This document shows positions 52,499 through 61,242 of a DNA stretch of 64,000 bases, one piece after another; within the stretch, counting starts at the first letter, position 1; each line of letters begins with the position of its first letter. Source of the DNA: Solibacillus sp. FSL W7-1464 (GTDB lineage: Bacteria > Bacillota > Bacilli > Bacillales_A > Planococcaceae); NCBI RefSeq assembly GCF_038004425.1, contig NZ_JBBORC010000001.1:3609501-3673500 (forward strand), read 5' to 3'. The position numbers were made by a program, and so were the translations under genes. The notes below the pieces were generated by a model, which worked only from the letters and a program-made list of their open reading frames with translations, was not told the DNA's origin and searched no databases.

Positions 52499-53682
52499 TA
52501 TTCTTCATAATAGCCGGCAACAACCTGCCCAACTGCTTTTGCTGCTACTAAAAGAGCATCCTCATCGATATCAAATTTCGGGTGATGATTGAAGAAAGGT
52601 TTTTCCACTCCTTTTGGTGTACAGCCAATATAGAAGAAACAGGACGGAAATTTTTCCGCATAATAGGCAAAGTCTTCAGATGGCGACATTGGCGGTACTT
52701 CCTTCACCTCTTTAATGTCCGGATCATCCGCATCTATTAAATAACCCGCTACTTTCGCTGTTAGCTCCGGATCATTATATAACGGCGGATAGTCGTTTTC
52801 ATACGTCAATTCGCAAGTAACACCGAATTGTTCTTCAAGACCTCTTACTAATCTTTTTACTTCCGCTTCAATCTTTTCTTTCGTTTCTAGCGTCATATAG
52901 CGAATATCGCCTTCAAGTTCCACGCTGTCTTTAATCACATTGAATGTCCCTTTACCATCGAATGAGCCGATTGTCATCACACCGATGTCAAACGGACTTA
53001 AGCGGCGGCTAATAATTGTTTGTGCAGCAGTGACAAAGTGTGCGCCGGCAACAATCGCATCGTTTGCCAAATGTGGTGAGGAACCATGTCCGCCTCGTCC
53101 TTGAATTTTCAGCTTCAAGTACGCACGGCCATTAAAGGCAAAACCTGAATTATAACCGACAAATCCTGCAGGCCCCATAGGCAGCAAGTGGATCCCGAAA
53201 ACATTATCTAAATCATCGAGAAGACCTGACTCTACAATACTTTTCGCACCGCCCGGCGGAACTTCTTCAGCATGTTGGTGAATAATTTTAATTGTCCCTG
53301 CAATCTCATCTTTCAACTCGATTAAACAGTCCGCCAATACAAGTAAATAGGCAGTATGCCCGTCATGGCCACATGCGTGCATGACCCCTTCATTTACGGA
53401 TTTGAACGGAACGTCGGCTTCTTCGGTAATCGGCAATGCATCAAAGTCTGCGCGAAGTCCTATATTTTTTCCCGGCTTGCCACCTTTAATCGTTACGATA
53501 ATCCCGTAGCCGTTCCCTACGTTTGAATGAATCTCCACATCTTTTCCTTTATAAAAGTCGAGAATATATTGTGCAGTATTTTCTTCTTGGAACGATATTT
53601 CAGGATGCTGGTGTAAATGTCTCCGAATTTGAATGATTTCATTTTTGCGGACTTCCAGCATGTCCATTAGTTTTTGTCTCAT
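52498..53682 (-). CDS. M20D-family amidohydrolase, linked to MFS transporter
   Basis: A 394-residue third paralogue: RADFDALPITEEADV, HACGHDGHTAYLL, HQHAEEVPPGGA and GGHGSSPHLANDAI. The ATG (53682) follows AGGAG by 8 bases. It lies 74 bases downstream of the MFS transporter with no terminator between, so a transported acylated amino acid or similar compound could be hydrolysed by it. This link is an inference. Confidence 0.9.
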   Translation of the reverse strand: MRQKLMDMLEVRKNEIIQIRRHLHQHPEISFQEENTAQYILDFYKGKDVEIHSNVGNGYGIIVTIKGGKPGKNIGLRADFDALPITEEADVPFKSVNEGVMHACGHDGHTAYLLVLADCLIELKDEIAGTIKIIHQHAEEVPPGGAKSIVESGLLDDLDNVFGIHLLPMGPAGFVGYNSGFAFNGRAYLKLKIQGRGGHGSSPHLANDAIVAGAHFVTAAQTIISRRLSPFDIGVMTIGSFDGKGTFNVIKDSVELEGDIRYMTLETKEKIEAEVKRLVRGLEEQFGVTCELTYENDYPPLYNDPELTAKVAGYLIDADDPDIKEVKEVPPMSPSEDFAYYAEKFPSCFFYIGCTPKGVEKPFFNHHPKFDIDEDALLVAAKAVGQVVAGYYEE

Positions 53683-53755
53683 GATTACCACTCCTAGGCA
53701 TCTATTTTAAAGAAAATATGCAAGCGCCAGTACTCGACGCTTACATTATTAAAAA

Positions 53756-55135
53756 CTACTCGGCTGATTTGCCTGCATTTTTCGGAACGAGGAATACTAC
53801 TGACAAGATGGAAAGGACACCGAATATAACATTAATGATAATCCCTGTTGTTGCGGCAAACTCCAGATTGCCGTTTGCAGCAGCCGCGCCGTATGCTGTC
53901 ATGGAAATGGCGACACCGAACGCACTACCTAAAGAACTTGCCATTTTATATACGCCTGCCGCTTCCCCTACTTTATCGGAAGGTGCATTGGACACAGATG
54001 TATCTGTCGAAGGTGTTGCATAAATTCCTAAACCAAGTCCGAATAAGGCGAATCCTACGAACACTGCAATTGTATACGCTAAATCCGGCAGGAAAGTTAA
54101 TCCCATCAAAGCGACACCAATCGTAGTAATTATGCCACCCCAAATCATTGGCTTTTTCGCACCGACACGTTGAAGAATCTTTTCACCTACACGAATCATC
54201 GCCAATACCGTCACTAAATAGCCGAGTGAAAGTAAACCCGATTGGAAAGCATTAAATCCGCGTCCGACTTGTACATACGTATTGGCTACTACTAGTGTTC
54301 CCGCAATTGCATTAAGTAAAAAGTTCGATATCGTTGCACCTGTATAGGCTTTATTTTTAAATACCGCAAAATCGATTAATACGACTTCTTTACTTTGTTC
54401 TACTTTAATAAATACAATTAGTCCAACAACTGCAACTGCCGCAAGAATTAATGACTTAGCGCTTGTCCAGCCAAAATCTGCTCCATAAGTAATAAAGATG
54501 TTTAAAGCAACCATCGTTACAGCAAAGATCGCTAAACCAAGATAGTCAAATCGGAATTTACCTGAAGATTCTTGTTTACTTTCTGGTGTATCTTTCAGTA
54601 AAAATAAACCAATAAGAGCAAAGATGATTGAGAAGATGAAAATCCATCTCCAACCTAATGATGTTGCAATGGCACCACCTGCAAATGATGCTACACCTGA
54701 ACCACCCCAAGAACCGATAGACCAGAAACTTAGCGCTCTTTGACGATCTGGACCATCAAAATATGCTTTGATTAAAGCAATTGTGGAAGGCATAATGAAT
54801 GCTGCCGATAGACCGATAATAATTCGGCCAATAATTAATAAAACCGCACCTTGTGTCAATACTAAACAGAGCGAACCAAGAATGCTTAGCCAAAAACCGA
54901 TGACCGCTATTTTTTTACGTCCAATTTTGTCAGCAAGACCACCTGCCGCTACGATGAACATCCCTGAGAATAAAGCCGATAAGCTAATCGCTATATTTAT
55001 CGTGCCAAGCGAAATACCTAAATCTTCTTGAACAGCCGGTACAACGTTTACCATCGCTTGAGCAAATAACCAGAATGTAATAACACCGAAGACAATTCCG
55101 ATGATCATTTTATTCGTACCTTTATAAGTATTCAT
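53756..55135 (-). CDS. MFS transporter (DHA-type)
   Basis: A 459-residue transporter with 14 likely helices. The cytoplasmic-loop motif GGLADKIGRKKIAVIGF (motif A, about residue 65) and RIIIGLSAAFIMPSTIALI (motif C-like) fit drug/H+ antiporters of the DHA2 type (SdrM/QacA-like). Operon with an M20D hydrolase. The start follows AGGAGG. Substrate unknown. Confidence 0.88.
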   Translation of the reverse strand: MNTYKGTNKMIIGIVFGVITFWLFAQAMVNVVPAVQEDLGISLGTINIAISLSALFSGMFIVAAGGLADKIGRKKIAVIGFWLSILGSLCLVLTQGAVLLIIGRIIIGLSAAFIMPSTIALIKAYFDGPDRQRALSFWSIGSWGGSGVASFAGGAIATSLGWRWIFIFSIIFALIGLFLLKDTPESKQESSGKFRFDYLGLAIFAVTMVALNIFITYGADFGWTSAKSLILAAVAVVGLIVFIKVEQSKEVVLIDFAVFKNKAYTGATISNFLLNAIAGTLVVANTYVQVGRGFNAFQSGLLSLGYLVTVLAMIRVGEKILQRVGAKKPMIWGGIITTIGVALMGLTFLPDLAYTIAVFVGFALFGLGLGIYATPSTDTSVSNAPSDKVGEAAGVYKMASSLGSAFGVAISMTAYGAAAANGNLEFAATTGIIINVIFGVLSILSVVFLVPKNAGKSAE

Positions 55136-55225
55136 AATAAATCCTCCATATTTTTAAAGCATAACTATAATGTCTTCAAAACTCTTTAAACCATACTTTC
55201 CACCCGCAAAAGAATTGGTCAAAAA

Positions 55226-55265
55226 GAAAAAGCAATCGCTGCGATAAATACGCAACAGTTGCTTT
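55226..55265 (-). terminator. Terminator of LysR gene
   Basis: AAAGCAA-TGCG pairs with CGCA-GTTGCTTT with small internal loops, and A/T-rich flanks. Confidence 0.65.
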
Positions 55266-55318
55266 GAACTTTATTACTTATATTAACCACCAGATAAACC
55301 TGTTCGCATACGTCATAT

Positions 55319-56179
55319 TTAGATTAACTGTCTGTTATGTTGAATCGTTTCAATAAATTTTTCGATAGTTGTCGTTAAGTACGCATCTGCCCTGCGGATA
55401 AAGACTGTTTTAACCTTGCTGTATTCACCCGGCAATTGATGACAAGCAATTTCTCCGCTTTTTTCCAGGTGGGCTACCGCCGATCTTGGCACAAATGAAA
55501 CGCCTAGTCCCATTGCGACACTGCGTATAATTGTTTCCAATGTGCCGAATTCCATTACTTTTTGAGGCATCGCACCTTCTTGCTCATACCATTTTTCCAG
55601 ACGTGCCCGGTATCCGCAGCCTTTTCTAAAGCATAGAAACGGGACACTTTCCAATTCATCCAGCTTCAGATGTGGTGAATTCGAAATTAATACAAGCTCC
55701 TCATCAAATACTTCATATGACTCAAGATCCGGATGAATATTCGAAGCGGTAATAAATGCCCCATCCAATTTATAATTTAATACTTTTTCCTCTAACTTTT
55801 CCGTGACTCCTGTTATTAGTGACAAGTCTACATTTTCATAGCTTTTTATATAGGAAGACAAGATGTTCGGTAAATGATAAACCGTTTCCACTGTGCCGAT
55901 TTCCAGTTTGCCGATTGGTTCTTCTTTATTAAGGACAGCCCGTTTCATTTCATCCGTCAGCAATAATATCTTTTCACTATAGGCCAATAGTTTTTTTCCT
56001 TCAGGTGTTAAAATCATTCCACGACGATGTCTGTTGAACAATGGTGTATTTAACTCCACCTCAAGCTTTTGAATTCTTGATGTAATATTCGATTGTACAT
56101 AATTCAACTCTTTTGCAACTTCTGTAACGGTGCCTTTTTCTGCAACGAGCTGAAAAATTTCCAAATCTTTAAACTCCAT
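55319..56179 (-). CDS. LysR-family transcriptional regulator
   Basis: A 286-residue regulator: winged HTH EIFQLVAEKGTVTEVAKELN then YVQSNITSRIQKLEVE (residues 8-47), and a periplasmic-binding-like effector domain (about 90-286) with VPRSAVAHLEKSGE. Divergent from the DMT exporter 56322-57290, which it probably controls, through sites in the 142-base gap. It is of the YtlI/CzcR-like type (FxxHRRG). Effector unknown. Confidence 0.92.
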   Translation of the reverse strand: MEFKDLEIFQLVAEKGTVTEVAKELNYVQSNITSRIQKLEVELNTPLFNRHRRGMILTPEGKKLLAYSEKILLLTDEMKRAVLNKEEPIGKLEIGTVETVYHLPNILSSYIKSYENVDLSLITGVTEKLEEKVLNYKLDGAFITASNIHPDLESYEVFDEELVLISNSPHLKLDELESVPFLCFRKGCGYRARLEKWYEQEGAMPQKVMEFGTLETIIRSVAMGLGVSFVPRSAVAHLEKSGEIACHQLPGEYSKVKTVFIRRADAYLTTTIEKFIETIQHNRQLI

Positions 56180-56228
56180 CCTTTTTCACCATCCTTCTAT
56201 ATTCCTTTCTACTATGGTATCAAAAAAT

Positions 56229-56270
56229 ATGATATTAACAATGTTTTTTATTCATTTTACGAGATATCAT
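56229..56270. promoter_or_regulatory. Inverted ATGATAT/ATATCAT half-sites
   Basis: ATGATAT (56229-56235) and ATATCAT (56264-56270) are inverted copies 28 bases apart in the LysR/exporter gap. The distance is larger than a single LysR box (T-N11-A), so it may be two half-sites. Confidence 0.35.
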
Positions 56271-56321
56271 TTCAATTGTAAGATGATGTTGTTAATAATT
56301 GAATGAAAGAGGTAAATAAGA

Positions 56322-57290
56322 TTGAAAAATAATGTTCTAATAGGTTCTATCCTTTGTTTTATAGCTGCAGTATCATGGGGTGCAATGTTTCCGGTAGCAC
56401 ATGATGCGTTTAAACATATAGATCCGTTTTACTTTACGATTTTCAGATATGGCGCGGTAACGCTTATTTTAGTTGCGCTGCTATTATGGAAAGAAGGAAA
56501 GGGCGCTTTCCATTTGGAAGGGAAAGGCCCTCAGCTTTGGTTTTTCGGTACTATGGCCTTTACAATTTATAATTTGCTTATTTTCTGGGGCGAGGATTTG
56601 CTCGGACAATCCGGTGTTATGACGGCCTCTATTATGGAATCGCTCATGCCGATGATTTCGATTGTCATCACGTGGATGATTTTTAAGCACCGTCCAACCC
56701 TGTTTACATTACTTTGTGTATTGCTATCATTTATCGGGGCGGTATTAGTAATTACAAAAGGCGACCTGCAGGCATTTTTAGGCACGACGGGTCAGTTTAT
56801 TCCGTCTCTGTTAATCTTTATTGCTGTTGTTGGCTGGGTTATTTATACAATGGGTGCCAATGAATTCAGTCATTGGTCTGCTTTGCGCTATTCCACTTTG
56901 AGCTGTTTACTTGGAACGGTAACCGCATTATTCGTTACTTTAGGTGCAACAATATTCGGTGCTGTACCGGTACCGGCTGTCAATGATGTAGTCGCAGTTG
57001 GTCCGCACTTACTGTTTATGATTATTTTCCCGGGTGTCATTGCATTACTCGGCTGGAATATCGGGGTTAGTTACCTTTCACCTTTGAATGCATTACTGTT
57101 TATCAATTTCGTTCCTGTCACTACACTGTTCATTTCCATTATTCAAGGAAATGCTGTGACGGTGTTTGATATTGTCGGAACCGTATTAATCATCATTGCG
57201 CTTCTATCCAACAATCTGTATGTAAGAGTGCGTGACAAGAAAAGAACCAGTCATTCGGTACAATCTAGATGGAGTGAAGGGGTTTCTTAA
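56322..57290 (+). CDS. DMT/EamA-family exporter
   Basis: A 322-residue protein with ten predicted helices and two EamA repeats: AAVSWGAMFPVAHDAFKHID in the first half and WALRYSTLS/GVIALLGWNIGVSYLSPLN in the second. Members export metabolites such as amino acids or nucleosides. TTG start after AAAGAGGT; the first residues are KNNVLIGSILCFIAA. Controlled by the divergent LysR in all likelihood. Confidence 0.88.
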   Translation: MKNNVLIGSILCFIAAVSWGAMFPVAHDAFKHIDPFYFTIFRYGAVTLILVALLLWKEGKGAFHLEGKGPQLWFFGTMAFTIYNLLIFWGEDLLGQSGVMTASIMESLMPMISIVITWMIFKHRPTLFTLLCVLLSFIGAVLVITKGDLQAFLGTTGQFIPSLLIFIAVVGWVIYTMGANEFSHWSALRYSTLSCLLGTVTALFVTLGATIFGAVPVPAVNDVVAVGPHLLFMIIFPGVIALLGWNIGVSYLSPLNALLFINFVPVTTLFISIIQGNAVTVFDIVGTVLIIIALLSNNLYVRVRDKKRTSHSVQSRWSEGVS

Positions 57291-57310
57291 ATACTGACTA
57301 AGACTTAATA

Positions 57311-57353
57311 CAAATAAGCGTATCTATCAAATGAGATAGATGCGCTTATTTAA
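57311..57353 (+). terminator. Terminator of DMT exporter gene
   Basis: AAATAAGCG-ATCTATC pairs with GATAGAT-CGCTTATTT. Confidence 0.88.
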
Positions 57354-57518
57354 ATTTCGCTACTTTTATCGTTCATTTTAATAGTTTCCTTATAATAGTA
57401 TCTTTTAGGTTAAAATACGCTTAACAGAAATGTCATTTTATGGCGAAGTATTAATATGAAAATGGCTGTTGAATGTTGAGAAGATTAATTAGCAGGAGTT
57501 TGATTATATCGGCTAGAC

Positions 57519-57555
57519 GGCTAATCTTATCGATTATTACTGATTAGCCTTTTTC
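57519..57555 (+). terminator. Orphan plus-strand terminator
   Basis: GGCTAATC pairs with GATTAGCC, followed by TTTTTC. No plus-strand gene lies in 57354-57518, which contains only a weak TATAAT (57391-57396). It might end a small RNA. Confidence 0.45.
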
Positions 57556-57568
57556 TATAAGTTAATGT

Positions 57569-57997
57569 TTATGCCTTTCTGTTCGGCCGCTCTCTCGGTG
57601 TAATGTTGATAATATAGTAACTAATAATCAAAATCAGAATTACCCCTGCGAAAATGAGTGTATCAACTGCGGAGTCATGTTCAACAATAATGAGTCGGAG
57701 CATTGCCGTAATTCCGATATACATAAAATAACGAAGCGGGAAATGATAATCCTCTTTAAAGTACTTCACAATCATCGTGATAAACTCGAAATACAGAAAG
57801 AATACTAAAATTTTAGCCAGAAAGTATTTGTATTCATGCTTTTCCCCATTAAAAATGAACTTTAAAAGCTCAATCATTTCGATGATGAGCATGACGCAAA
57901 GAGCCAATGCCAGTATTGTTAAACCAATATTCAATATAACTTGCAGCACTTTCGGAATGATTTCTTTATAGGGCTTAGGTTTGGATAAAAACTTCAT
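57569..57997 (-). CDS. psiE: PsiE-family phosphate-starvation-inducible protein
   Basis: A 142-residue membrane protein with four helices (about 20-45, 58-80, 88-108, 112-132). The core YFLAKILVFFLYFEFITMIVKYF and HFPLRYFMYIGITAMLR are typical of PsiE (Pfam PF06146). Function in phosphate starvation is established only for E. coli expression; the molecular role is unknown. AGGTGTG-type ribosome site before ATG. Confidence 0.85.
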   Translation of the reverse strand: MKFLSKPKPYKEIIPKVLQVILNIGLTILALALCVMLIIEMIELLKFIFNGEKHEYKYFLAKILVFFLYFEFITMIVKYFKEDYHFPLRYFMYIGITAMLRLIIVEHDSAVDTLIFAGVILILIISYYIINITPRERPNRKA

Positions 57998-58197
57998 TTA
58001 TACACACCTCCAGACGTTATATTTTCAGATTATTCCATCACTGGAGGTGTGTCAATTTTGTAAGCGATTACTATTCTAAAAAATTATTCGTATAAAAAAT
58101 TGCTTCCATATTTTATAGGGAAATGGATGGAGATTCTGCTGGCAATTATTTTTTCCTTTTGATTATCAAAGTTATATCGGATTTACTATTTTAATAT

Positions 58198-58239
58198 TAT
58201 GGTTGGGACAAAATTAAGTTGCATCTGTCCCAGCCATGT
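58198..58239 (-). terminator. Terminator of the glutathionylspermidine-synthase-like operon
   Basis: GGTTGGGACA pairs with TGTCCCAGCC (short-arm relative of the repeat at 27104). On the minus strand it follows the small membrane gene's stop. Confidence 0.7.
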
Positions 58240-58422
58240 TTATTTACTGACTGCCTTTTTCTTATGGACAACGCCATTGATAAATAAAACAACCATTAAA
58301 AGTATCGACAGAATAATTGTCACTTTAGAAATTTCCGTATGTAATACAAGGGCTGATAAATTATTTAATAAAATAACTGCGCATAATATAAACGATAAAT
58401 TAGCAATAAACCGATTGCTCAA
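58240..58422 (-). CDS. Small membrane protein at the end of the GspS-like operon
   Basis: A 60-residue protein with two helices (about 8-30 and 35-53) and a Lys-rich C-terminus (VVHKKKAVSK). It lies 25 bases after the glutathionylspermidine-synthase-like gene. The AGAGGTGT before the ATG supports translation. No family known. Confidence 0.6.
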   Translation of the reverse strand: MSNRFIANLSFILCAVILLNNLSALVLHTEISKVTIILSILLMVVLFINGVVHKKKAVSK

Positions 58423-58447
58423 GTTCTATGACACCTCTAATCTCATC

Positions 58448-59659
58448 TTATTTCATTCCGATCGGCAAATAATACGATAAATTATTTGTAATCATCCCGC
58501 CAACACGCAATCCCATTGCTGCCGGCTTTCCGCTTATTAAAAAACTGCCGACCAGTAATTCCCCTGTTTGTACTCCTTTTTCGCTTTGGAATGTTGTTTT
58601 CGGCTGCTCGATAAATTGCTGGTACACTTTTGGATAGTGCGTATACGATTTTTGGGCATCTTCTTTTATAAGCTGTCCGTCTTCAGCATAAATTCCCACC
58701 GTATCCCCCTCGCGGCCATATACCGGTTTCTTCACATAGCGTAACCCTTTTTCGATGAATGGAGTGTCTTCCAAATACGTCGGTAAAAAGTATTCAGCAA
58801 TCCATTCATGCTCTTCAGGTGTGAAAAATGCATTTTTTTCTTCATGCAATCCCCAGATTATTGCCTGTACTGCTTTATTTTGCAGTAAAAATGCAGAAGG
58901 CGGGTTGAGGATCGTCAGCAAATTCATCTCTACCAATTCTATTAACCACAATCCTATTCTATTCTGCGCATCATCTTCGTCCAAAATTAAGTTTTCAATC
59001 GGAAATGTCGGACGATACAGTAAGTCGATACGCTTTCCGTCTTCATCAAACAATCCCACACCTTTTTGTATGTGCAACTGATGTAAAGGCGTAAATTTCG
59101 CTCCGGGCACAAATTGCATTATGTAAAGCGCAGTGTAATAGTCTTCTATATTATCTTCATGTGCGGTAAAAACAATATGGGCATCAGGCGAAAATATACT
59201 TTGGGCAACACTTTTTCGCACATTGCTTTTTAACAGCTCTTCCCTTTCGGCATTCGGATTTTTCATACCGAATGCTTGGCAGATTAGTTCATTTACAACA
59301 AACAATTCCTTGATGAATGTAGGTGTATCGGCATTCATTTCAATACATTTATAGCCGCCGTTATTTGCAATGAAATCAAAACGGGCTATTACACTTTCGG
59401 CTTCCAGTGTTTTCATTCGTAGTAAAGGAAGCGTTTCTTCCGGATACCCCATTTCAAGCAGTGCTTCATCCGGAATATTACGTAATAAATGGGCTGTCTT
59501 AAAATAGATTTTCCCGGCACATTCTGTAGCTATTCGGACTTTTTCGACCTCTTCATCTGTTACTTCATAAATATCATAGAGGGCGTACTCCTCATCATAT
59601 AAATCTGCCCAAAATTGGTCGATTTTCTCATAAAACAGGCTGCGGTCGCTGTTCGTCAT
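58448..59659 (-). CDS. Glutathionylspermidine-synthase-like ATP-grasp protein (YjfC/YgiC type)
   Basis: A 403-residue protein with the ATP-grasp part of the glutathionylspermidine synthase family but without an amidase domain, like E. coli YgiC/YjfC. Motifs: IEMNADTPTFIKE (about residue 118-130), ADIAMLYR-like GKRIDLLYRPTFPIENL, and the near-C-terminal VKKPVYGREGDTVGIY and LVGSFLISGKPAAMGLRVGG. It should ligate an amine to a carboxylate using ATP, but the product is unknown. Firmicutes lack glutathione here, so a spermidine-glutathione product is unlikely. Confidence 0.88.
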   Translation of the reverse strand: MTNSDRSLFYEKIDQFWADLYDEEYALYDIYEVTDEEVEKVRIATECAGKIYFKTAHLLRNIPDEALLEMGYPEETLPLLRMKTLEAESVIARFDFIANNGGYKCIEMNADTPTFIKELFVVNELICQAFGMKNPNAEREELLKSNVRKSVAQSIFSPDAHIVFTAHEDNIEDYYTALYIMQFVPGAKFTPLHQLHIQKGVGLFDEDGKRIDLLYRPTFPIENLILDEDDAQNRIGLWLIELVEMNLLTILNPPSAFLLQNKAVQAIIWGLHEEKNAFFTPEEHEWIAEYFLPTYLEDTPFIEKGLRYVKKPVYGREGDTVGIYAEDGQLIKEDAQKSYTHYPKVYQQFIEQPKTTFQSEKGVQTGELLVGSFLISGKPAAMGLRVGGMITNNLSYYLPIGMK

Positions 59660-59666
59660 GAATTGC

Positions 59667-60122
59667 TCAGCTCACTTTCATCTCGGTTACATAAATTACG
59701 TAAACCCCACGATCTTCGTCAATCTCCGTAGATGTTACGAGCATTTGCCCAATGGACGGTATATCCACTATGTCTTTCAATAAATAGCGGATCACTTCAA
59801 AGTGAGTATTACAAGGAATACGCGACAACAGGCGATAATTTTCACGCTCATTCGGATTTCTGAATTCTATATGTATGCCCCGTTCGCGAAAGTTTTTCTC
59901 ATCCTCACCGGATAAATTGCGGCCCATCTCCTTTAAAACAAGTACTTCCATATCTTCTTCCATTTCATTCGATACAAGCTCATACTGTGTACCGCGCATA
60001 ATAAAATAGGTGCAAAGCTGTCTTGCATAAAACTCATCGATTCCTACATTTGTTTCCGTGTATTCATAAAACGGCTCATAATGCCCATTTCCCTTATCTA
60101 CATAGTAAATTAAACGCTTCAC
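59667..60122 (-). CDS. Conserved operon partner of GspS-like gene, unknown function
   Basis: A 151-residue soluble protein. The N-terminal part (KRLIYYVDKGNGHYEPFYEY) and C-terminal strand pattern (DRGVYVIYVTEMKVS) suggest a mixed alpha/beta fold. It is located between DUF350 and the ATP-grasp gene, with 8-base spacing to the latter. I do not recognise the family. Confidence 0.7.
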   Translation of the reverse strand: MKRLIYYVDKGNGHYEPFYEYTETNVGIDEFYARQLCTYFIMRGTQYELVSNEMEEDMEVLVLKEMGRNLSGEDEKNFRERGIHIEFRNPNERENYRLLSRIPCNTHFEVIRYLLKDIVDIPSIGQMLVTSTEIDEDRGVYVIYVTEMKVS

Positions 60123-60139
60123 TGTTTTCGCTCCTTAAA

Positions 60140-60538
60140 TTAATAAGATATGCATTTCGCTACAATCCACCCAACCGCAATTGATAACGACAATAACATT
60201 GTTCCGACTGCACGATTATCTTCTTCAATCGCCTTTTGAATACTGAATCGGATTGTTATAACTTCAGCTAGGAAAAATACAACTACTTGTGCTACAATCC
60301 CAATCGCTCCCCATAACGCCATATCCATTAAAGAAATCGAATATTCGGCAGCTGCGCCTAATACAATTGCCAGTCCGACGACTTTACCACCTAGTAGCAT
60401 TGCGGCCGATACATTCCTTTGTGCGATCAACTGAAATTCTTTAATCTTTGGTGTACTGAGCGTAAACAGCACCATTCCGATGATTAACAAACCTAAAGAT
60501 ACACCAAGATATGATAAAAAGTTTAAATACCCGTTCAT
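60140..60538 (-). CDS. DUF350 (YjfL-type) membrane protein
   Basis: A 132-residue protein with four helices in two repeats (about 7-25, 42-62, 73-93, 108-130). The motifs EFQLIAQRNVSAAMLLGGKVV and the second half IRFSIQKAIEEDNRAVGTML are characteristic of DUF350 (YjfL). Operon with the lipoprotein upstream (16-base gap). In E. coli yjfL belongs to the yjfIJKLMC cluster that also contains a GspS-like gene. Confidence 0.85.
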   Translation of the reverse strand: MNGYLNFLSYLGVSLGLLIIGMVLFTLSTPKIKEFQLIAQRNVSAAMLLGGKVVGLAIVLGAAAEYSISLMDMALWGAIGIVAQVVVFFLAEVITIRFSIQKAIEEDNRAVGTMLLSLSIAVGWIVAKCISY

Positions 60539-60553
60539 ATTATTTTATCTCCC

Positions 60554-60886
60554 CTATCCTCCATAACTTTTTGTGCCACTGCCAAAACCTGAACTGGTTC
60601 TTGCGGCTTTAAAACTATCGCTGTTTTTATAATTTACATAGCTGCTGTCGCTGTTTAATGCCGATTTATTATTGAAGTATCTGCCTCCAAAAAAATAGGC
60701 TCCATAATATCCCGAACGGCTTTCGTCACAGCGCCATACACCTTCTTCTTCCGACCAGTCCCAATCCCTGCAGCTTTGGTCAGTAGGCTTTGGCGGTAAA
60801 CTGCTGTTTGAAGTACCGCAGCCTGCCAAGCTTAAAGTAAGCGCAGTTGCTGAAACACCGGCCATCAATTTCTTCGTCTTCTCCAT
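60554..60886 (-). CDS. Lipoprotein of the DUF350/GspS-like operon
   Basis: A 110-residue secreted lipoprotein: signal peptide KKLMAGVSATALTLSLAGC with lipobox LAGC (Cys23), followed by a Trp/Tyr/Gly/Ser-rich mature part (CRDWDWSEEEGVWRCDE; the C-terminus ends GTKSYGG). The position equals that of the YjfM/YgiB (DUF1190) lipoproteins of E. coli, but sequence identity is not evident. First gene of the operon; AAGGAGG-like site upstream. Confidence 0.75.
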   Translation of the reverse strand: MEKTKKLMAGVSATALTLSLAGCGTSNSSLPPKPTDQSCRDWDWSEEEGVWRCDESRSGYYGAYFFGGRYFNNKSALNSDSSYVNYKNSDSFKAARTSSGFGSGTKSYGG

Positions 60887-60976
60887 CTGTCTTGGCCTCC
60901 ATTCCCTTTCCTATTTATTCTTACGTAACAGCAGTAAAAAAAGATTCTATAAGTTTTTATTTTGGTACTTTTGTAG

Positions 60977-61013
60977 AATAAAAAAATCCTGTACAGGAAA
61001 ACAGGATTTATAA
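60977..61013 (-). terminator. Terminator of 65-residue membrane protein gene
   Basis: AAAAATCCTGT pairs with ACAGGATTTAT; T-run on the minus strand. Confidence 0.8.
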
Positions 61014-61019
61014 TATATG

Positions 61020-61217
61020 TTAATTATTTAGAAACAGAAGAAAATAGCTCCCAGCCCAAACAAACATCGCGATTCGTGTAATTATGTAGACCGCATGTTC
61101 GGAAGATGTCAGCTTTTTTTCTTTTTTCATTTTTTTAAAATGCCTGTAAAAATATATACCGCATATAAGAAGGATTACTCCCGAAATTTGAAAGGCATTT
61201 TCCAATATATTTTCCAA
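61020..61217 (-). CDS. Small two-helix membrane protein
   Basis: A 65-residue protein with helices at about 9-27 and 45-63 linked by a Lys-rich loop (KKMKKEKKLTSS), so both ends face outside. GAGAGGGTG-like ribosome site upstream. Last gene of the methyltransferase unit. Function unknown. Confidence 0.6.
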   Translation of the reverse strand: MENILENAFQISGVILLICGIYFYRHFKKMKKEKKLTSSEHAVYIITRIAMFVWAGSYFLLFLNN

Positions 61218-61242
61218 AACACCCTCTCCTATTCTATTCTCA

